The notes: a model not told the origin generated them from the letters alone. DNA of 64,000 nucleotides from Jejuia sp047345485 (GCF_047345485.1 NZ_JBLFEN010000002.1:248001-312000), one strand, 5' to 3'. Shown: positions 8,426-17,932, counted from the stretch's first letter. Program-made: numbers and translations.

Positions 8426-9379
8426 ATGCCAACCTTTTTCATTAAACACCTAACTAAATACAGCTATAGTAATTTAATAATAGACGGTGCTAACCAAATT
8501 ATGCTACATCCTATACAGGACGAATTTCAAAGTGTATATTCTCATACTTTAAGCATAAATACTAATCCAAAAATAGAAACCTATTCTGATTTTTTTGGAA
8601 ATACTGTAGGCTCCTTTATGATTTTAGAACCCCATAATTTTTTATCGGTTATTTCTGAAATTGAAGTGACAACAAAAGAAAAACTTTTCCCTAACGATTC
8701 AAAACCGATTAATGAACAATGGGATGAGTTAAAACAGATAAAAAATAAACCCGAGTTTATTGATTACATAAATTATAAAAAATTTGATGGTACTGCATCT
8801 ATTTCAGAATTATTAAAAACAAAAAACTTAAACCAATTTTCTCCTTTTAAAATTGCACTTGAATTATCTGAATATATCTATAAAAACTTTAAATATATCC
8901 AAGGTGTTACCAATGTAGACTCTAAATTAGATGATGTTTGGCGCTTAAAGGCAGGTGTTTGTCAAGATTTTGCCAATATACTATTGCAAATGGTAAGAAT
9001 GGTAGGCATACCTGCACGATACGTTAGTGGTTATATTTGCCCTAATGACTCAGGTTCTCGGGGTGAAGGTGCAACACATGCTTGGGTTGAAGTGTATATT
9101 CCATTTTACGGTTGGTTGGGTATAGACCCAACAAATAACACTATAGCCAACGCATATCACGTGCGGTTATCAGTTGGTAGGAGTTATAGTGACTGTGCTC
9201 CTGTAAAAGGAGTTTTTAAAGGCACTGCTAAAGGTGATTTGTTTGTAAAAGTAAAAGTAAGTACCATTAAAAAGAATGATGAGCTCGTATTATCTTTAAA
9301 AAAAGAAGAACTACAAGTTGATAATAATAGCTACCAACAAAATGTAAAATTACTACAACAAATGCAACAACAGCAGTAG
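8426..9379 (+). CDS. transglutaminase-like cysteine protease-fold protein
   Basis: 317 residues. An N-terminal beta domain (about 1-110, the transglutaminase N-terminal region beginning FFIKHLTKYSY) is followed by the catalytic papain-like fold. The catalytic triad is intact: Cys179 in GVCQDFANI, His218 in THAWVEV and Asp234 in GIDPTNN. Enzymes of this type cleave or form amide bonds. In this neighbourhood the enzyme is predicted to process whatever the ATP-grasp partner makes. No signal peptide is present, so it should act in the cytoplasm. The C-terminus ends in a glutamine-rich tail (QQMQQQQ). It is the last gene of the three-gene unit and is convergent with the polyprenyl synthetase. Confidence 0.9.
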   Translation: MPTFFIKHLTKYSYSNLIIDGANQIMLHPIQDEFQSVYSHTLSINTNPKIETYSDFFGNTVGSFMILEPHNFLSVISEIEVTTKEKLFPNDSKPINEQWDELKQIKNKPEFIDYINYKKFDGTASISELLKTKNLNQFSPFKIALELSEYIYKNFKYIQGVTNVDSKLDDVWRLKAGVCQDFANILLQMVRMVGIPARYVSGYICPNDSGSRGEGATHAWVEVYIPFYGWLGIDPTNNTIANAYHVRLSVGRSYSDCAPVKGVFKGTAKGDLFVKVKVSTIKKNDELVLSLKKEELQVDNNSYQQNVKLLQQMQQQQ

Positions 9380-9506
9380 TTTATTTATAAACTATAAATA
9401 TGAAGTTTAATTTTTGTAAATATTTAAACCCTGTAGTTTTACTGGCTACACTTAGAACACTAAATGAATAGCGTCTATATCGCGTAAAAAAATGGAAATA
9501 AGTATA

Positions 9507-10484
9507 CTATTTCTTTCTATCAATCACATAATTAACCATTAATTCTAATGAATTTTTAAACTCAGAATTAGGATAATCTTTAAGTAGTAATAACGCTTCT
9601 TCTTGGAAGGTTTTCATTTTTTTAATAGCATACTCTAAACCACCATTATCTTTAACATAAGTTATGACTTCTTTTACACGCTTAGTGTTTTTATTGTGAT
9701 TTTTAATAGAATTAATTAACCACTTTTTATCTTTTTTGGTGGCATTATTTAATGCATAAATTAAAGGCAACGTCATTTTTTGCTCTTTTATATCAATACC
9801 AGTAGGTTTACCAATTTGTTCATCGCCATAATCAAACAAATCATCTTTTATTTGAAACGCCATTCCTATTAGTTCACCAAACTTACGCATTGTATCTACA
9901 TGTTGAGATTGCGGCTTTACTGATGCAGCACCTAAGCTACAGCATGCGGCTATTAATGTTGCTGTTTTTTGGCGAATAATTTCATAATATATATCCTCGG
10001 TTATATCTAGTTTTCTTGCTTTTTCAATTTGAAGTAGCTCACCTTCACTCATCTCTCTAACGGCAATAGAGATAATTTTAAGCAAGTCAAAATCACTATT
10101 ATCTATAGACAGTAATAATCCTTTAGAGAGTAAAAAATCACCTATTAAAACAGCAATTTTATTTTTCCAAAGTGCATTTACAGAAAAGAAACCTCTACGA
10201 CGGTTACTATCGTCTACAACATCATCATGAACTAAAGTAGCTGTATGTATTAATTCTATTACAGACGCACCGCGATAAGTGCGCTCGTTCACTTCGCCCT
10301 CAGACACCATTTTAGCTACTAGAAACACAAACATAGGTCGCATTTGCTTACCTTTTCTATTTACAATGTAATGTGTAATCCTATTAAGTAGCGCCACTTT
10401 GCTAGACATGGAAAGTTGAAACTTTTGTTCAAAAAGTTCCATCTCGTAAGCTATAGGTTGTTTTATTTGCTCTACTACTTTCAA
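9507..10484 (-). CDS. polyprenyl diphosphate synthase (trans-type)
   Basis: 325 residues. It belongs to the all-trans isoprenyl diphosphate synthase family, which chains isopentenyl units onto an allylic diphosphate to make the side chain of menaquinone. The first aspartate-rich motif is VHDDVVDDSNRRRG (about 89-102) and the second is QIKDDLFDYGD (about 212-222). The KGKQMRP segment near residue 45 binds substrate. Length and N-terminus resemble octaprenyl-type enzymes (IspB group), but chain length cannot be read from sequence by eye. It belongs to the same-strand housekeeping block with rlmN and queA, although a secreted-protein gene lies between. Confidence 0.9.
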   Translation of the reverse strand: MKVVEQIKQPIAYEMELFEQKFQLSMSSKVALLNRITHYIVNRKGKQMRPMFVFLVAKMVSEGEVNERTYRGASVIELIHTATLVHDDVVDDSNRRRGFFSVNALWKNKIAVLIGDFLLSKGLLLSIDNSDFDLLKIISIAVREMSEGELLQIEKARKLDITEDIYYEIIRQKTATLIAACCSLGAASVKPQSQHVDTMRKFGELIGMAFQIKDDLFDYGDEQIGKPTGIDIKEQKMTLPLIYALNNATKKDKKWLINSIKNHNKNTKRVKEVITYVKDNGGLEYAIKKMKTFQEEALLLLKDYPNSEFKNSLELMVNYVIDRKK

Positions 10485-10660
10485 TGTTTTTGCCTGTTTT
10501 AGAATAAAGCAAAATTAAACAATAATAATTGTTTAAAAGAAGAATTACATAGGATACAATGTTTTTTAAACTATTATTTTTATTGATATGTAATGGCATT
10601 AATATTATTTATCCTTGAATATTTACGATAAATTACTATTTAAAGAATTAGTCCTATAAA

Positions 10661-10697
10661 AAAAAGGTATTTCTAAAAATTGAAATACCTTTTTACT
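10661..10697 (-). terminator. intrinsic terminator after the type IX cargo gene
   Basis: A stem of AAGGTATTTC and GAAATACCTT separated by about 8 nt is followed on the minus strand by a run of eight T. It lies about 25 bp beyond the stop of the secreted-protein gene. The other strand also carries a short T tract. Confidence 0.8.
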
Positions 10698-10721
10698 TGA
10701 ACTTTATTTATATTTATTTTT

Positions 10722-11786
10722 TTAATTTTTTATAAAACGTTTTATTTCCTCAATACCAGTTATTGTTTTAATACTCATTAAATAAATACCAGATTTTAAC
10801 TCACTAATATCAAACTCTAAGTTATTAGTAAGCCCCTCTTTATTTAATACTTGTTGACCTAAGTTGTTTACTATAGTTACAGAATTTACAGATAAATTAG
10901 TATCCAATTTAATTTTATTTTGAGCAGGATTAGGATACAACTTTACAAAATTAATAGAAGTATCAACAACTTCGTCAATACTTAGTAAAAGCATATCTGA
11001 TGATGTAGCATTTAATCCAAAATTATCAATTAGAAAATTCGCAGCTGATGTATTTCCAGCTACTCCAAAACTTAAAAAATCATATTCAGTAGGCACCATA
11101 TTAGGGATATTTAGTGCAGGATCTATAAGAGAACCATTAGATAATAGAGTCCCATCTGGCAGTGCAGTTTTCCATATCATTCCACCAGTAGCTGTATCTA
11201 ATGAGTAACCTAGATTTATCCAAGTATCTGCTGGTAAAATTAAGTCTCCTAAATTTATATTAAAAAAGCCAACATCTCCTCCATTATTTAAACGACCCAA
11301 ACCAACTAATTCTCTAGTTTGAGGATCATAACTAAATCCACCTAACCAAGCAGTTTCTGGACCATCATTCCCAAAAAATCGCATTTCAAATGGGGCTGTA
11401 GAACTAATTGAGCTATCTACAAAAAAAGAAAACTCCATTTCAATAATATCATTTCCAGGTGTTCTTTCATCCCATAATGTACTAAAAGGTTTAAACAGAA
11501 AACGTAAACCTGCATCTCCATCAGGTGAAATAAATTGACATCCTTGGGTACCATCATCACCAGAAGCTACAACTTGAAAATTTGAAGCCGCCGCATTTGT
11601 TGTTGTAGAGGGTGCATCTCCATTAGTAGCGAAAACACCAAGATTTGCTTGACCAGGACTATTACCTGTAATATCTTCATTTATATTGCCTAGGGTTAGC
11701 GCATTAAAATCTACAGAATCTAAAGTTTGCGCGAAAAGTGAATTACCTACTATTACCAATAGGCTAAAAAGTAATGTTTTTTTCAT
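10722..11786 (-). CDS. secreted protein with type IX (Por) C-terminal sorting domain
   Basis: 354 residues with a signal peptide (about 1-19, ending LFAQ). The middle part, about 20-265, is a jelly-roll-like secreted domain rich in Gly, Asp, Asn and Phe. No catalytic motif was recognised. The last ~80 residues form a type A sorting domain: VKLYPNPAQNKIKL, then VTIVNNLGQQV, then ISELKSGIYLM, and a basic C-terminus (KRFIKN). This domain sends proteins through the type IX secretion system to the cell surface, so the protein is very likely surface-attached or released. It stands alone with its own terminator between rlmN and the polyprenyl synthetase. Function beyond export is unknown. Confidence 0.85.
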   Translation of the reverse strand: MKKTLLFSLLVIVGNSLFAQTLDSVDFNALTLGNINEDITGNSPGQANLGVFATNGDAPSTTTNAAASNFQVVASGDDGTQGCQFISPDGDAGLRFLFKPFSTLWDERTPGNDIIEMEFSFFVDSSISSTAPFEMRFFGNDGPETAWLGGFSYDPQTRELVGLGRLNNGGDVGFFNINLGDLILPADTWINLGYSLDTATGGMIWKTALPDGTLLSNGSLIDPALNIPNMVPTEYDFLSFGVAGNTSAANFLIDNFGLNATSSDMLLLSIDEVVDTSINFVKLYPNPAQNKIKLDTNLSVNSVTIVNNLGQQVLNKEGLTNNLEFDISELKSGIYLMSIKTITGIEEIKRFIKN

Positions 11787-11899
11787 ATTCTAAATTTTAC
11801 GGATTAATCTCTAAAAGATAGAATAATTAGAAAGAAATAAACAAAAAAATCTTTGAATTGACGCTTTTAACTACCAAAAACAATAAAATAAGAAGTTTC

Positions 11900-12940
11900 T
11901 TAAGTTTTATTAGCCAACTGCCCGCATGCTGCGTCAATATCTTTACCTCTACTTCTACGAATAGTTACTGTTATGTTATTGGTTTCTAGCACGTTTTGAT
12001 ACATATCTATAGCTTTTGAATTGGCTTGCTGAAACTCGCCATCGTCTATAGGGTTGTATTCTATAATATTTACTTTGCTTGGTGCAAATTTGCAAAATTG
12101 TACTAAAGCATCTACATCTTTTCTTTTATCATTTATCCCTCGCCAAACTACATACTCGTAAGTAATTCTATTTTTTGTTTTATCGTACCAGTACTCTAAT
12201 GCCTCTCTTAAATCTGCTAATGGAAACGTTTCATTAAAGGGCATTATAGAGGTTCTGACGGCGTCTATTGCAGAATGTAATGATACAGCAAGTTTAAATT
12301 TCACCTTATCGTCTGCCATTTTTTTAATCATTTTTGGCACACCAGATGTAGATACCACAATTCGCTTTGGCGACATACCTAAGCCTTCTTTGGATGTTAT
12401 TTTATCTATAGCTTTAAGTACGTTATTGTAATTCATAAGCGGCTCTCCCATACCCATAAATACAATATTACTTAATGGCCGGTTATGATACAACCTACTT
12501 TCATTGTCTATGGCAACTACTTGATCGTAAATTTCATCTGGATTAAGGTTTCGCATTCGTTTTAAACGTGCAGTAGCACAAAAACGACAATCTAGACTGC
12601 AACCTACTTGACTTGATACACAGGCTGTAGTTCTACTTTTTGTTGGTATTAACACAGACTCTACTATTAACCCGTCATGCAATTGTACAGCATTTTTTAT
12701 AGTACCGTCGTTGCTGCGCTGCATAGTATCTACACGAATATGGTTTATTACAAAGTTATCTTCTAGCATTTGACGTGTATCTTTCGAAATATTGGTCATC
12801 GCCTCGAAACTATGTGCTGATTTTTGCCATAACCACTCGTACACTTGATTACCACGAAAGGCTTTATCGCCTTGGCTTACAAAAAAATCTCTGAGTTGTT
12901 CTTTCGTTAATGCGCGTATGTCTTTTTTAGATGTATTCAT
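11900..12940 (-). CDS. rlmN: 23S rRNA (adenine-2503-C2) methyltransferase RlmN
   Basis: 346 residues, the standard length. A radical-SAM enzyme that methylates C2 of A2503 in 23S rRNA and, in related bacteria, A37 of some tRNAs. The [4Fe-4S] cluster motif CxxxCxxC is formed by Cys114, Cys118 and Cys121 (GCSLDCRFCAT). The SAM-binding GMGEPLMNY follows, and the C-terminal Cys in IDAACGQLA is the one that carries the methyl in the mechanism. The N-terminal helical domain (KEQLRDFFVSQGDKAFR) is typical. It lies in a conserved flavobacterial housekeeping series with queA and aroA, but a 323-bp gap holding a repeat element separates it from queA. Confidence 0.97.
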   Translation of the reverse strand: MNTSKKDIRALTKEQLRDFFVSQGDKAFRGNQVYEWLWQKSAHSFEAMTNISKDTRQMLEDNFVINHIRVDTMQRSNDGTIKNAVQLHDGLIVESVLIPTKSRTTACVSSQVGCSLDCRFCATARLKRMRNLNPDEIYDQVVAIDNESRLYHNRPLSNIVFMGMGEPLMNYNNVLKAIDKITSKEGLGMSPKRIVVSTSGVPKMIKKMADDKVKFKLAVSLHSAIDAVRTSIMPFNETFPLADLREALEYWYDKTKNRITYEYVVWRGINDKRKDVDALVQFCKFAPSKVNIIEYNPIDDGEFQQANSKAIDMYQNVLETNNITVTIRRSRGKDIDAACGQLANKT

Positions 12941-13014
12941 TTACACTTACAAAAATAGTGAATGGTTTTGCGAAATACGATTTTTGAATTACGAATTGTT
13001 ATGATAACGTCTTA

Positions 13015-13199
13015 AACCCCGTTAGGAATAGATACGCATCCTTTATAGTACTTAGTTTAGTTTACTTGAAATTAGTTCGTTTAACTATACTTTAAAAAAT
13101 TGCTAAGTTGCTTCCACTAAATGAAAAAATTAAAAGATATAGTGGATAGCCCAACCCTTATAGTAACCTGCCTGCGATACCGCAGGTAGTCAGGCGCCC
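13015..13199 (-). repeat. full-length intergenic repeat (family R1), reverse orientation
   Basis: Read on the minus strand the element starts GGGCGCCTG, contains AAGGGTTGGGCTATCC and TATATCTTTT, and ends AAAGGATGCG and CCTAACGGGG. These parts match the ends of the copies at 24202, 35432, 42154 and 59533. An internal hairpin CTGCG/CGCAG lies near 13171-13183. It fills most of the 323-bp gap between queA and rlmN. Confidence 0.6.
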
Positions 13200-13231
13200 A
13201 ACTTATTTATATTTTAGTTAAGCTCTAAAAC

Positions 13232-13255
13232 AAAAAAATCCCGTTAAAAACGGGA
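13232..13255 (-). terminator. intrinsic terminator after queA
   Basis: A 7-bp stem (TCCCGTT with AACGGGA, 3-nt loop) is followed on the minus strand by seven T. It lies only 8 bp beyond the queA stop. Confidence 0.9.
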
Positions 13256-13263
13256 CTTTTTAT

Positions 13264-14313
13264 TTATATGATTAACATGGCATCACCATAGCTATAAAAC
13301 TTGTATTTTTCTTTAATGGCTTCTTGGTAAGCTTCCATTACGAAATCGTGACCTGCAAATGCTGAAATCATCATAAGCAGTGTAGATTTTGGTGTGTGAA
13401 AGTTTGTAACCATACAATTTGCAATACTAAATTCATAGGGTGGAAAAATAAATTTATTAGTCCATCCTTCTCTTTCATTTAACATACCACTAGAAGACAC
13501 CGCACTTTCTATGGTACGCATAGCTGTAGTACCAACGGCACAAATACGCCTTCTTTCATTAATACCTGTATTAATAATATCTACTGCGGGTTGCTCTATT
13601 TTAATTTCCTCGCTATCCATTTTATGTTTAGATAAATCCTCTACCTCTACTGGATTAAACGTACCTAAACCAACGTGTAATGTTACTTCAGCAAAATTAA
13701 TACCTTTTATCTCTAAACGTTTTAGCAAATGTTTTGAGAAATGTAAGCCTGCTGTTGGTGCTGCTACTGCACCTTCATTTTTTGCAAAAATAGTTTGGTA
13801 GCGCTCTTCATCTTCTGGCTCTACATCTCTTTTAATGTACTTAGGCAAAGGGGTTTGCCCTAATTCATTAAGTTTAATTCTAAACTCTTTATAGGAACCA
13901 TCGTAAAGAAAACGCAATGTACGCCCTCTGGATGTTGTGTTATCGATAACCTCGGCTACTAGACTTTCGTCTTCGCCAAAATACAATTTATTGCCTATTC
14001 TAATTTTTCTAGCTGGGTCTACTAGTACATCCCACAAACGTTGTTCTTCATTAAGCTCTCTTAATAAAAACACCTCTATTCTTGCTCCTGTTTTCTCTTT
14101 ATTCCCGTATAAACGCGCAGGAAATACTTTGGTGTTATTTAAAATCATAACATCGTCTTCCTTAAAATAATCTATAAGGTCTTTAAACTGCTTGTGCTCT
14201 ATTGTTTGGTCTTTTCTATTTAAAACCATTAATCGAGATTCGTCTCTATTTTCTGAAGGATATTCTGCTAATAGTTCAGGCGGCAAATCAAAACCAAAGT
14301 TTGATAATTTCAT
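13264..14313 (-). CDS. queA: S-adenosylmethionine:tRNA ribosyltransferase-isomerase QueA
   Basis: 349 residues, the usual length. It transfers the ribose of SAM to the 7-aminomethyl-7-deazaguanine base in tRNA to make epoxyqueuosine. Conserved segments visible are FDLPPELLAEYPSENRDESRLMVL at the N-terminus, GARIEVFLLRE, EGAVAAPTAGLHFS around residue 185, THVGLGTF-like LHVGLGTFNPV, and TNFHTPKSTLLMMISAFAG at the C-terminus. It follows aroA on the same strand after 109 bp and ends at a strong terminator. No preQ1 riboswitch was seen upstream. Confidence 0.97.
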   Translation of the reverse strand: MKLSNFGFDLPPELLAEYPSENRDESRLMVLNRKDQTIEHKQFKDLIDYFKEDDVMILNNTKVFPARLYGNKEKTGARIEVFLLRELNEEQRLWDVLVDPARKIRIGNKLYFGEDESLVAEVIDNTTSRGRTLRFLYDGSYKEFRIKLNELGQTPLPKYIKRDVEPEDEERYQTIFAKNEGAVAAPTAGLHFSKHLLKRLEIKGINFAEVTLHVGLGTFNPVEVEDLSKHKMDSEEIKIEQPAVDIINTGINERRRICAVGTTAMRTIESAVSSSGMLNEREGWTNKFIFPPYEFSIANCMVTNFHTPKSTLLMMISAFAGHDFVMEAYQEAIKEKYKFYSYGDAMLII

Positions 14314-14422
14314 TTGTAAGGGTTTTTAGAGTTTATATTTAGAATTTTAGGGATTAACAAAAATTCTGAAAGTCGCAAATATACAATTTGGACATAGGGG
14401 TTGTCAAGTAATCAAGCAACTT

Positions 14423-15640
14423 TTATTTAGTTATTTTAAAACCTAAGGTTTTTAAATCGTCCCAAAAGGTTGGATAACTTTTTGAAACCACAGCACTTTC
14501 TTTAATAATTACTGGTTGTTTTAAGGCTACTGGAGCAAAAGCCATTGCCATTCTATGGTCGTTATAGGTTTCTATAGAGACCTCTGGCTTAATAGTATTT
14601 GATGCTTTTAAATGTAGTGATTTATCAGTAATTTCAACATTACCTCCTAATTTTTCAATCTCTGTTTTTAAAGCAACTAGCCTATCTGTTTCTTTTATTT
14701 TTAAAGTATGAAGCCCTGTTAAGTCACATGATATCCCCAAAACAAAACAAGTAACTGCAATGGTTTGTGCAATATCTGGCGCGTTTTTTAAATCTAAAAT
14801 TAATGGTTGTAGTAATGAGGTTTCTTTTGTTAGGACGATAGTATTTTCTTTAAATTTTGAAGTAACTCCAAAATGCTTGTATATATCTACCAAACAAGAG
14901 TCGCCTTGTAAAGAATTTTCTTTATAAGATGACAATGTAATTTCTGTACCTACATCGCTTATAGCAGCTATACTAAAATAGTAGGATGCTGATGACCAAT
15001 CAGACTCTACTGTTAATGGTTTTGATTTTGTTTCTGAAGGATAAACTGTGATAACATTATTTATAAATGAAGTTTTAACACCTATTTCATTCAATAAACT
15101 AAGCGTCATATTGATGTATGGCACAGAAGTAATATCACCTTCTAAAGTCAACACTATACCGTTTTCCAATTTTGAAGCAATAAGTAATAACGCCGAAATA
15201 TATTGACTGCTTACATTGGCTTTTAGTGCTACTTTATTTTTAGTAAGTTGTTTTCCATGAATTGCTATTGGCGGAAAACCGTCGTTTTCTAAGTAACTTA
15301 TATCTGCTCCTAATGATCTTAAAGCATCTACTAAAATTTTAATAGGACGTTCTTTCATGCGTTTAGAACCTGTTAGTACAGTTGCTCTACCCTCTTGTAC
15401 CGAGAAATATGCAGTTAAAAATCGCATTGCGGTGCCAGCATGATGAATATCTACAACTTTCTCTGTTGAAGCTAGTGCTTTAATCATCAAATTACTATCA
15501 TCAGAATTTGACACATTGTTTAGTGTTATTTCAGGAAAAAGCGCCTGTAACAACAACAATCTGTTAGATTCACTTTTAGAACCCGTTATTTCTATTGATG
15601 ATTTTTTGTGTAATGCTGACTTTTGTAGAGTAATATCCAT
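14423..15640 (-). CDS. aroA: 3-phosphoshikimate 1-carboxyvinyltransferase (EPSP synthase)
   Basis: 405 residues, slightly short but complete. It joins phosphoenolpyruvate to shikimate-3-phosphate in the shikimate pathway. Family segments include GSKSESNRLLLLQAL (about 20-35), HAGTAMRFLTAYFS (about 81-95), GSKRMKERPI, the double-psi fold core with SDWSSASYYF, DIAQTIAVTC, LKIKETDRLVALKTEIEKLG and NDHRMAMAFAPVAL near the C-terminus. It sits in the mazG-like/aroA/queA series. An intrinsic terminator lies directly against its start codon, so read-through or regulated termination from the upstream gene may set its level. Confidence 0.95.
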   Translation of the reverse strand: MDITLQKSALHKKSSIEITGSKSESNRLLLLQALFPEITLNNVSNSDDSNLMIKALASTEKVVDIHHAGTAMRFLTAYFSVQEGRATVLTGSKRMKERPIKILVDALRSLGADISYLENDGFPPIAIHGKQLTKNKVALKANVSSQYISALLLIASKLENGIVLTLEGDITSVPYINMTLSLLNEIGVKTSFINNVITVYPSETKSKPLTVESDWSSASYYFSIAAISDVGTEITLSSYKENSLQGDSCLVDIYKHFGVTSKFKENTIVLTKETSLLQPLILDLKNAPDIAQTIAVTCFVLGISCDLTGLHTLKIKETDRLVALKTEIEKLGGNVEITDKSLHLKASNTIKPEVSIETYNDHRMAMAFAPVALKQPVIIKESAVVSKSYPTFWDDLKTLGFKITK

Positions 15641-15641
15641 T

Positions 15642-15668
15642 AAAAAACGCTTCTAAAATTAGAAGCGT
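15642..15668 (-). terminator. intrinsic terminator abutting the aroA start codon
   Basis: Stem ACGCTTCTAA with TTAGAAGCGT (15647-15656, 15659-15668), followed on the minus strand by six T that end one base before the aroA ATG. It terminates the mazG-like gene. Its contact with the next start codon is unusual. No leader peptide is visible in front of it. Confidence 0.8.
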
Positions 15669-15683
15669 CAAATATAATTACAA

Positions 15684-16010
15684 TTATTTTAATTTTTGAT
15701 TATTGTGGTGCCTATCATGGTCTCGTTTTCCTTTTTTGTACATACGCTCATTAAAAGCGGCTTGTAAATCAACACCTGTTTGGTTTGCGAGACATAATAC
15801 TACGAAAAGCACATCGGCTAATTCTTCACCTAAATCTTTATCCTTATCACTTTCCTTTTCGCTTTGTTCTCCATAGCGACGGGCAATAATTCTGGCAACC
15901 TCACCTACTTCTTCGGTAAGTTGCGCCATATTAGTTAACTCGTTAAAGTATCTTACACCGTGCTCTTTAATCCAATCATCTACCTCTTTTTGAGCGTTTT
16001 TTATATCCAT
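15684..16010 (-). CDS. MazG-like nucleotide pyrophosphohydrolase
   Basis: 108 residues, a single MazG-type all-alpha NTP pyrophosphohydrolase domain that would hydrolyse (d)NTPs to monophosphates. The metal-binding ExxE and DxxE-like motifs are seen in LTEEVGEVARIIARR (about 30-45) and DLGEELADVLFVVLCLAN (about 60-78). The C-terminus is basic and His-rich (KRDHDRHHNNQKLK). The start codon overlaps the stop of the upstream DUF3857 gene (TAATG), so translation is coupled. Its place between DUF3857 genes and aroA is typical of flavobacterial genomes. Confidence 0.9.
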   Translation of the reverse strand: MDIKNAQKEVDDWIKEHGVRYFNELTNMAQLTEEVGEVARIIARRYGEQSEKESDKDKDLGEELADVLFVVLCLANQTGVDLQAAFNERMYKKGKRDHDRHHNNQKLK

Positions 16011-17932
16011 TATACTTTTGTTAATACTATTTGTTCTGCCTCTTTGATAATCATTTTATGGAATAATTGTTTTAAAAAAGGGAAATCTACCGTAGTTATC
16101 ATTGCTTTATTTATATCAAAATTAATCAATAATTGTAAACTATTTCCAACTGGTTTCAACCGGTAAACAAATTTACCCAAATCTTTGGGCATTTTCATAG
16201 CAACTTGTTCTGGTTGGGACTCAACAGTATATCCTTCTGGAAGTTTTATGTTTATAATATAATTCTGACTAAAAGGTGCGCCAAAATCAATGGGACATTC
16301 TCTTTTATCTTGTTTAAAAGGGTTCTCTTCAATTGCAAAAAACATAAAAGGATTGAAAAACAATTTATCGCCAACAACATCTACCCCATTTTCGTAGTAA
16401 AAATCAAAAGATTCATTCACAAAACCTTCATAGCTGTCTATATTTTCTAATTTGTACTCGGAAATTTCTATATTATCCATTGCAGATTCTCTATCAGTAA
16501 TAATAGCGTCCATTTCCTTATCTTTAAATCTCTTTCTTATTTTTAGAGCACTATGTTTAGAACACCTAGAACTTAAATGACCTTGAATACTACCATCTTC
16601 ATTAATTTCTGTTTGAACCATATATTGCTCTTTTGACTGCTCTGGTTGTTTGATATTTATTAAATTCCACCTTTTATTTAAATTATTAACATATATACCT
16701 TTCCAATTATAGTCCTTAATTGGAAGCACATTTATATCACTAAACTCATCCGTGGCATCCAAAAAATATCGTTCCTCTCCTATTTTAGCATAAGCGATAA
16801 CATAGTTTAATCTATCTACTGTGGGAAAATAAGGTATAATGTTATCTTTGGTACTTAATACAACTGGGTTTGCATCAATACCTGCATACCTTAACATTGC
16901 TATAAGTGTTAAATTTATGTCTGCCACATTTCCTTTTTTTTCTTTTAAAGCTTTTTTTATTCCATTATAAAAATATTTACCATCAATACCATTCCACGTT
17001 ATTTTATTTTTAACGTGTTTAAACAGAAGTTTCATTTTCTCTTCTGGTTTATTTAATCCATTTAGAAGCAAATCTAAATCATCATCGAATGATCTTGTTT
17101 TATCAAGTTTATCTTTATAATCCTCTGAATTACCAATTGTTTTAGCAACATCAGCCCAACTAGTAGCGTAGGTATGAGGTATTTGCCCTGGTATTTCGAT
17201 AGAAACTAGTTCAAACATTACCCCAGATCTGTAATTGTCCATATTATCAACATAAAGCTCTTGTTTTAAAGCAGGAACATTTACCATAGTATATTTAACG
17301 GTATTCATATTAGAACCAGAATATCCTTTTTGTGAATTTATAAAAAAGAATCCTTTTTGGGTAGCTCTAAAGTTAAGTCCATCTGGTGTTCTTAATTCTG
17401 CATCTACTTTTTTCATAGGAATGTCGTATTGCAGCTTAAATTCATCAATATTCCAAATAAAAGGTGATGTAATTTTATATTTAAACTCTATAATAGAACC
17501 CTCTTTAATATTCGGCATGGTAAAACTAACGCCTTTATAGTTATAGCTTATATTTTCCTCAAATATTTGCTCTTTATCGAGTTTTGTTTTAACAACTTCC
17601 CCGTTTTCTAGATTGTAGGTATATGCCTTTAATCTTCCTAATAATTCCTTAGAGGAACGAGATTTGAAAAGGCTTATTCGCTTTGTAGCATTATCAAAGC
17701 CCTCTTTATTATATATTTTTATACGCTCATGAACCTCGGTAACTAAGTCAAAATTTTGTGAATAATATGTCAATCTATTTTTGTATAATACTACTGCATT
17801 GGCAGATTTATCATTAACATATTCTTTTTCTAATAGTTCTTCTTTTGTAACTTCTCCAAACTTCATTTCAGATTGAGCTGACAAAAAATGAACGCAAATC
17901 GTTAACAATACTATGATGTATAATCTTTTCAT
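16010..17932 (-). CDS. DUF3857 domain protein with degenerate transglutaminase domain
   Basis: 640 residues, exported (signal peptide about 1-19, ending LSAQ). Residues about 55-260 are a DUF3857 beta domain and about 280-400 a transglutaminase-like fold. The C-terminal ~200 residues are beta-rich. At the place where active paralogues have GDCKG, this protein has GNVADIN, with Val336 in place of the nucleophilic Cys, so it is probably not an enzyme. It lies 2 bp downstream of a paralogue that keeps the Cys, which suggests a pair in which one member is catalytic and the other structural or substrate-binding. Both should face the periplasm. Their physiological substrate is unknown. Confidence 0.85.
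   Translation of the reverse strand: MKRLYIIVLLTICVHFLSAQSEMKFGEVTKEELLEKEYVNDKSANAVVLYKNRLTYYSQNFDLVTEVHERIKIYNKEGFDNATKRISLFKSRSSKELLGRLKAYTYNLENGEVVKTKLDKEQIFEENISYNYKGVSFTMPNIKEGSIIEFKYKITSPFIWNIDEFKLQYDIPMKKVDAELRTPDGLNFRATQKGFFFINSQKGYSGSNMNTVKYTMVNVPALKQELYVDNMDNYRSGVMFELVSIEIPGQIPHTYATSWADVAKTIGNSEDYKDKLDKTRSFDDDLDLLLNGLNKPEEKMKLLFKHVKNKITWNGIDGKYFYNGIKKALKEKKGNVADINLTLIAMLRYAGIDANPVVLSTKDNIIPYFPTVDRLNYVIAYAKIGEERYFLDATDEFSDINVLPIKDYNWKGIYVNNLNKRWNLINIKQPEQSKEQYMVQTEINEDGSIQGHLSSRCSKHSALKIRKRFKDKEMDAIITDRESAMDNIEISEYKLENIDSYEGFVNESFDFYYENGVDVVGDKLFFNPFMFFAIEENPFKQDKRECPIDFGAPFSQNYIINIKLPEGYTVESQPEQVAMKMPKDLGKFVYRLKPVGNSLQLLINFDINKAMITTVDFPFLKQLFHKMIIKEAEQIVLTKV

Noticed and set aside
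14314..14422. preQ1 riboswitch before queA
   Set aside because: No matching C-rich/A-rich pseudoknot core. Only a simple AGAATTTT/AAAATTCT hairpin.
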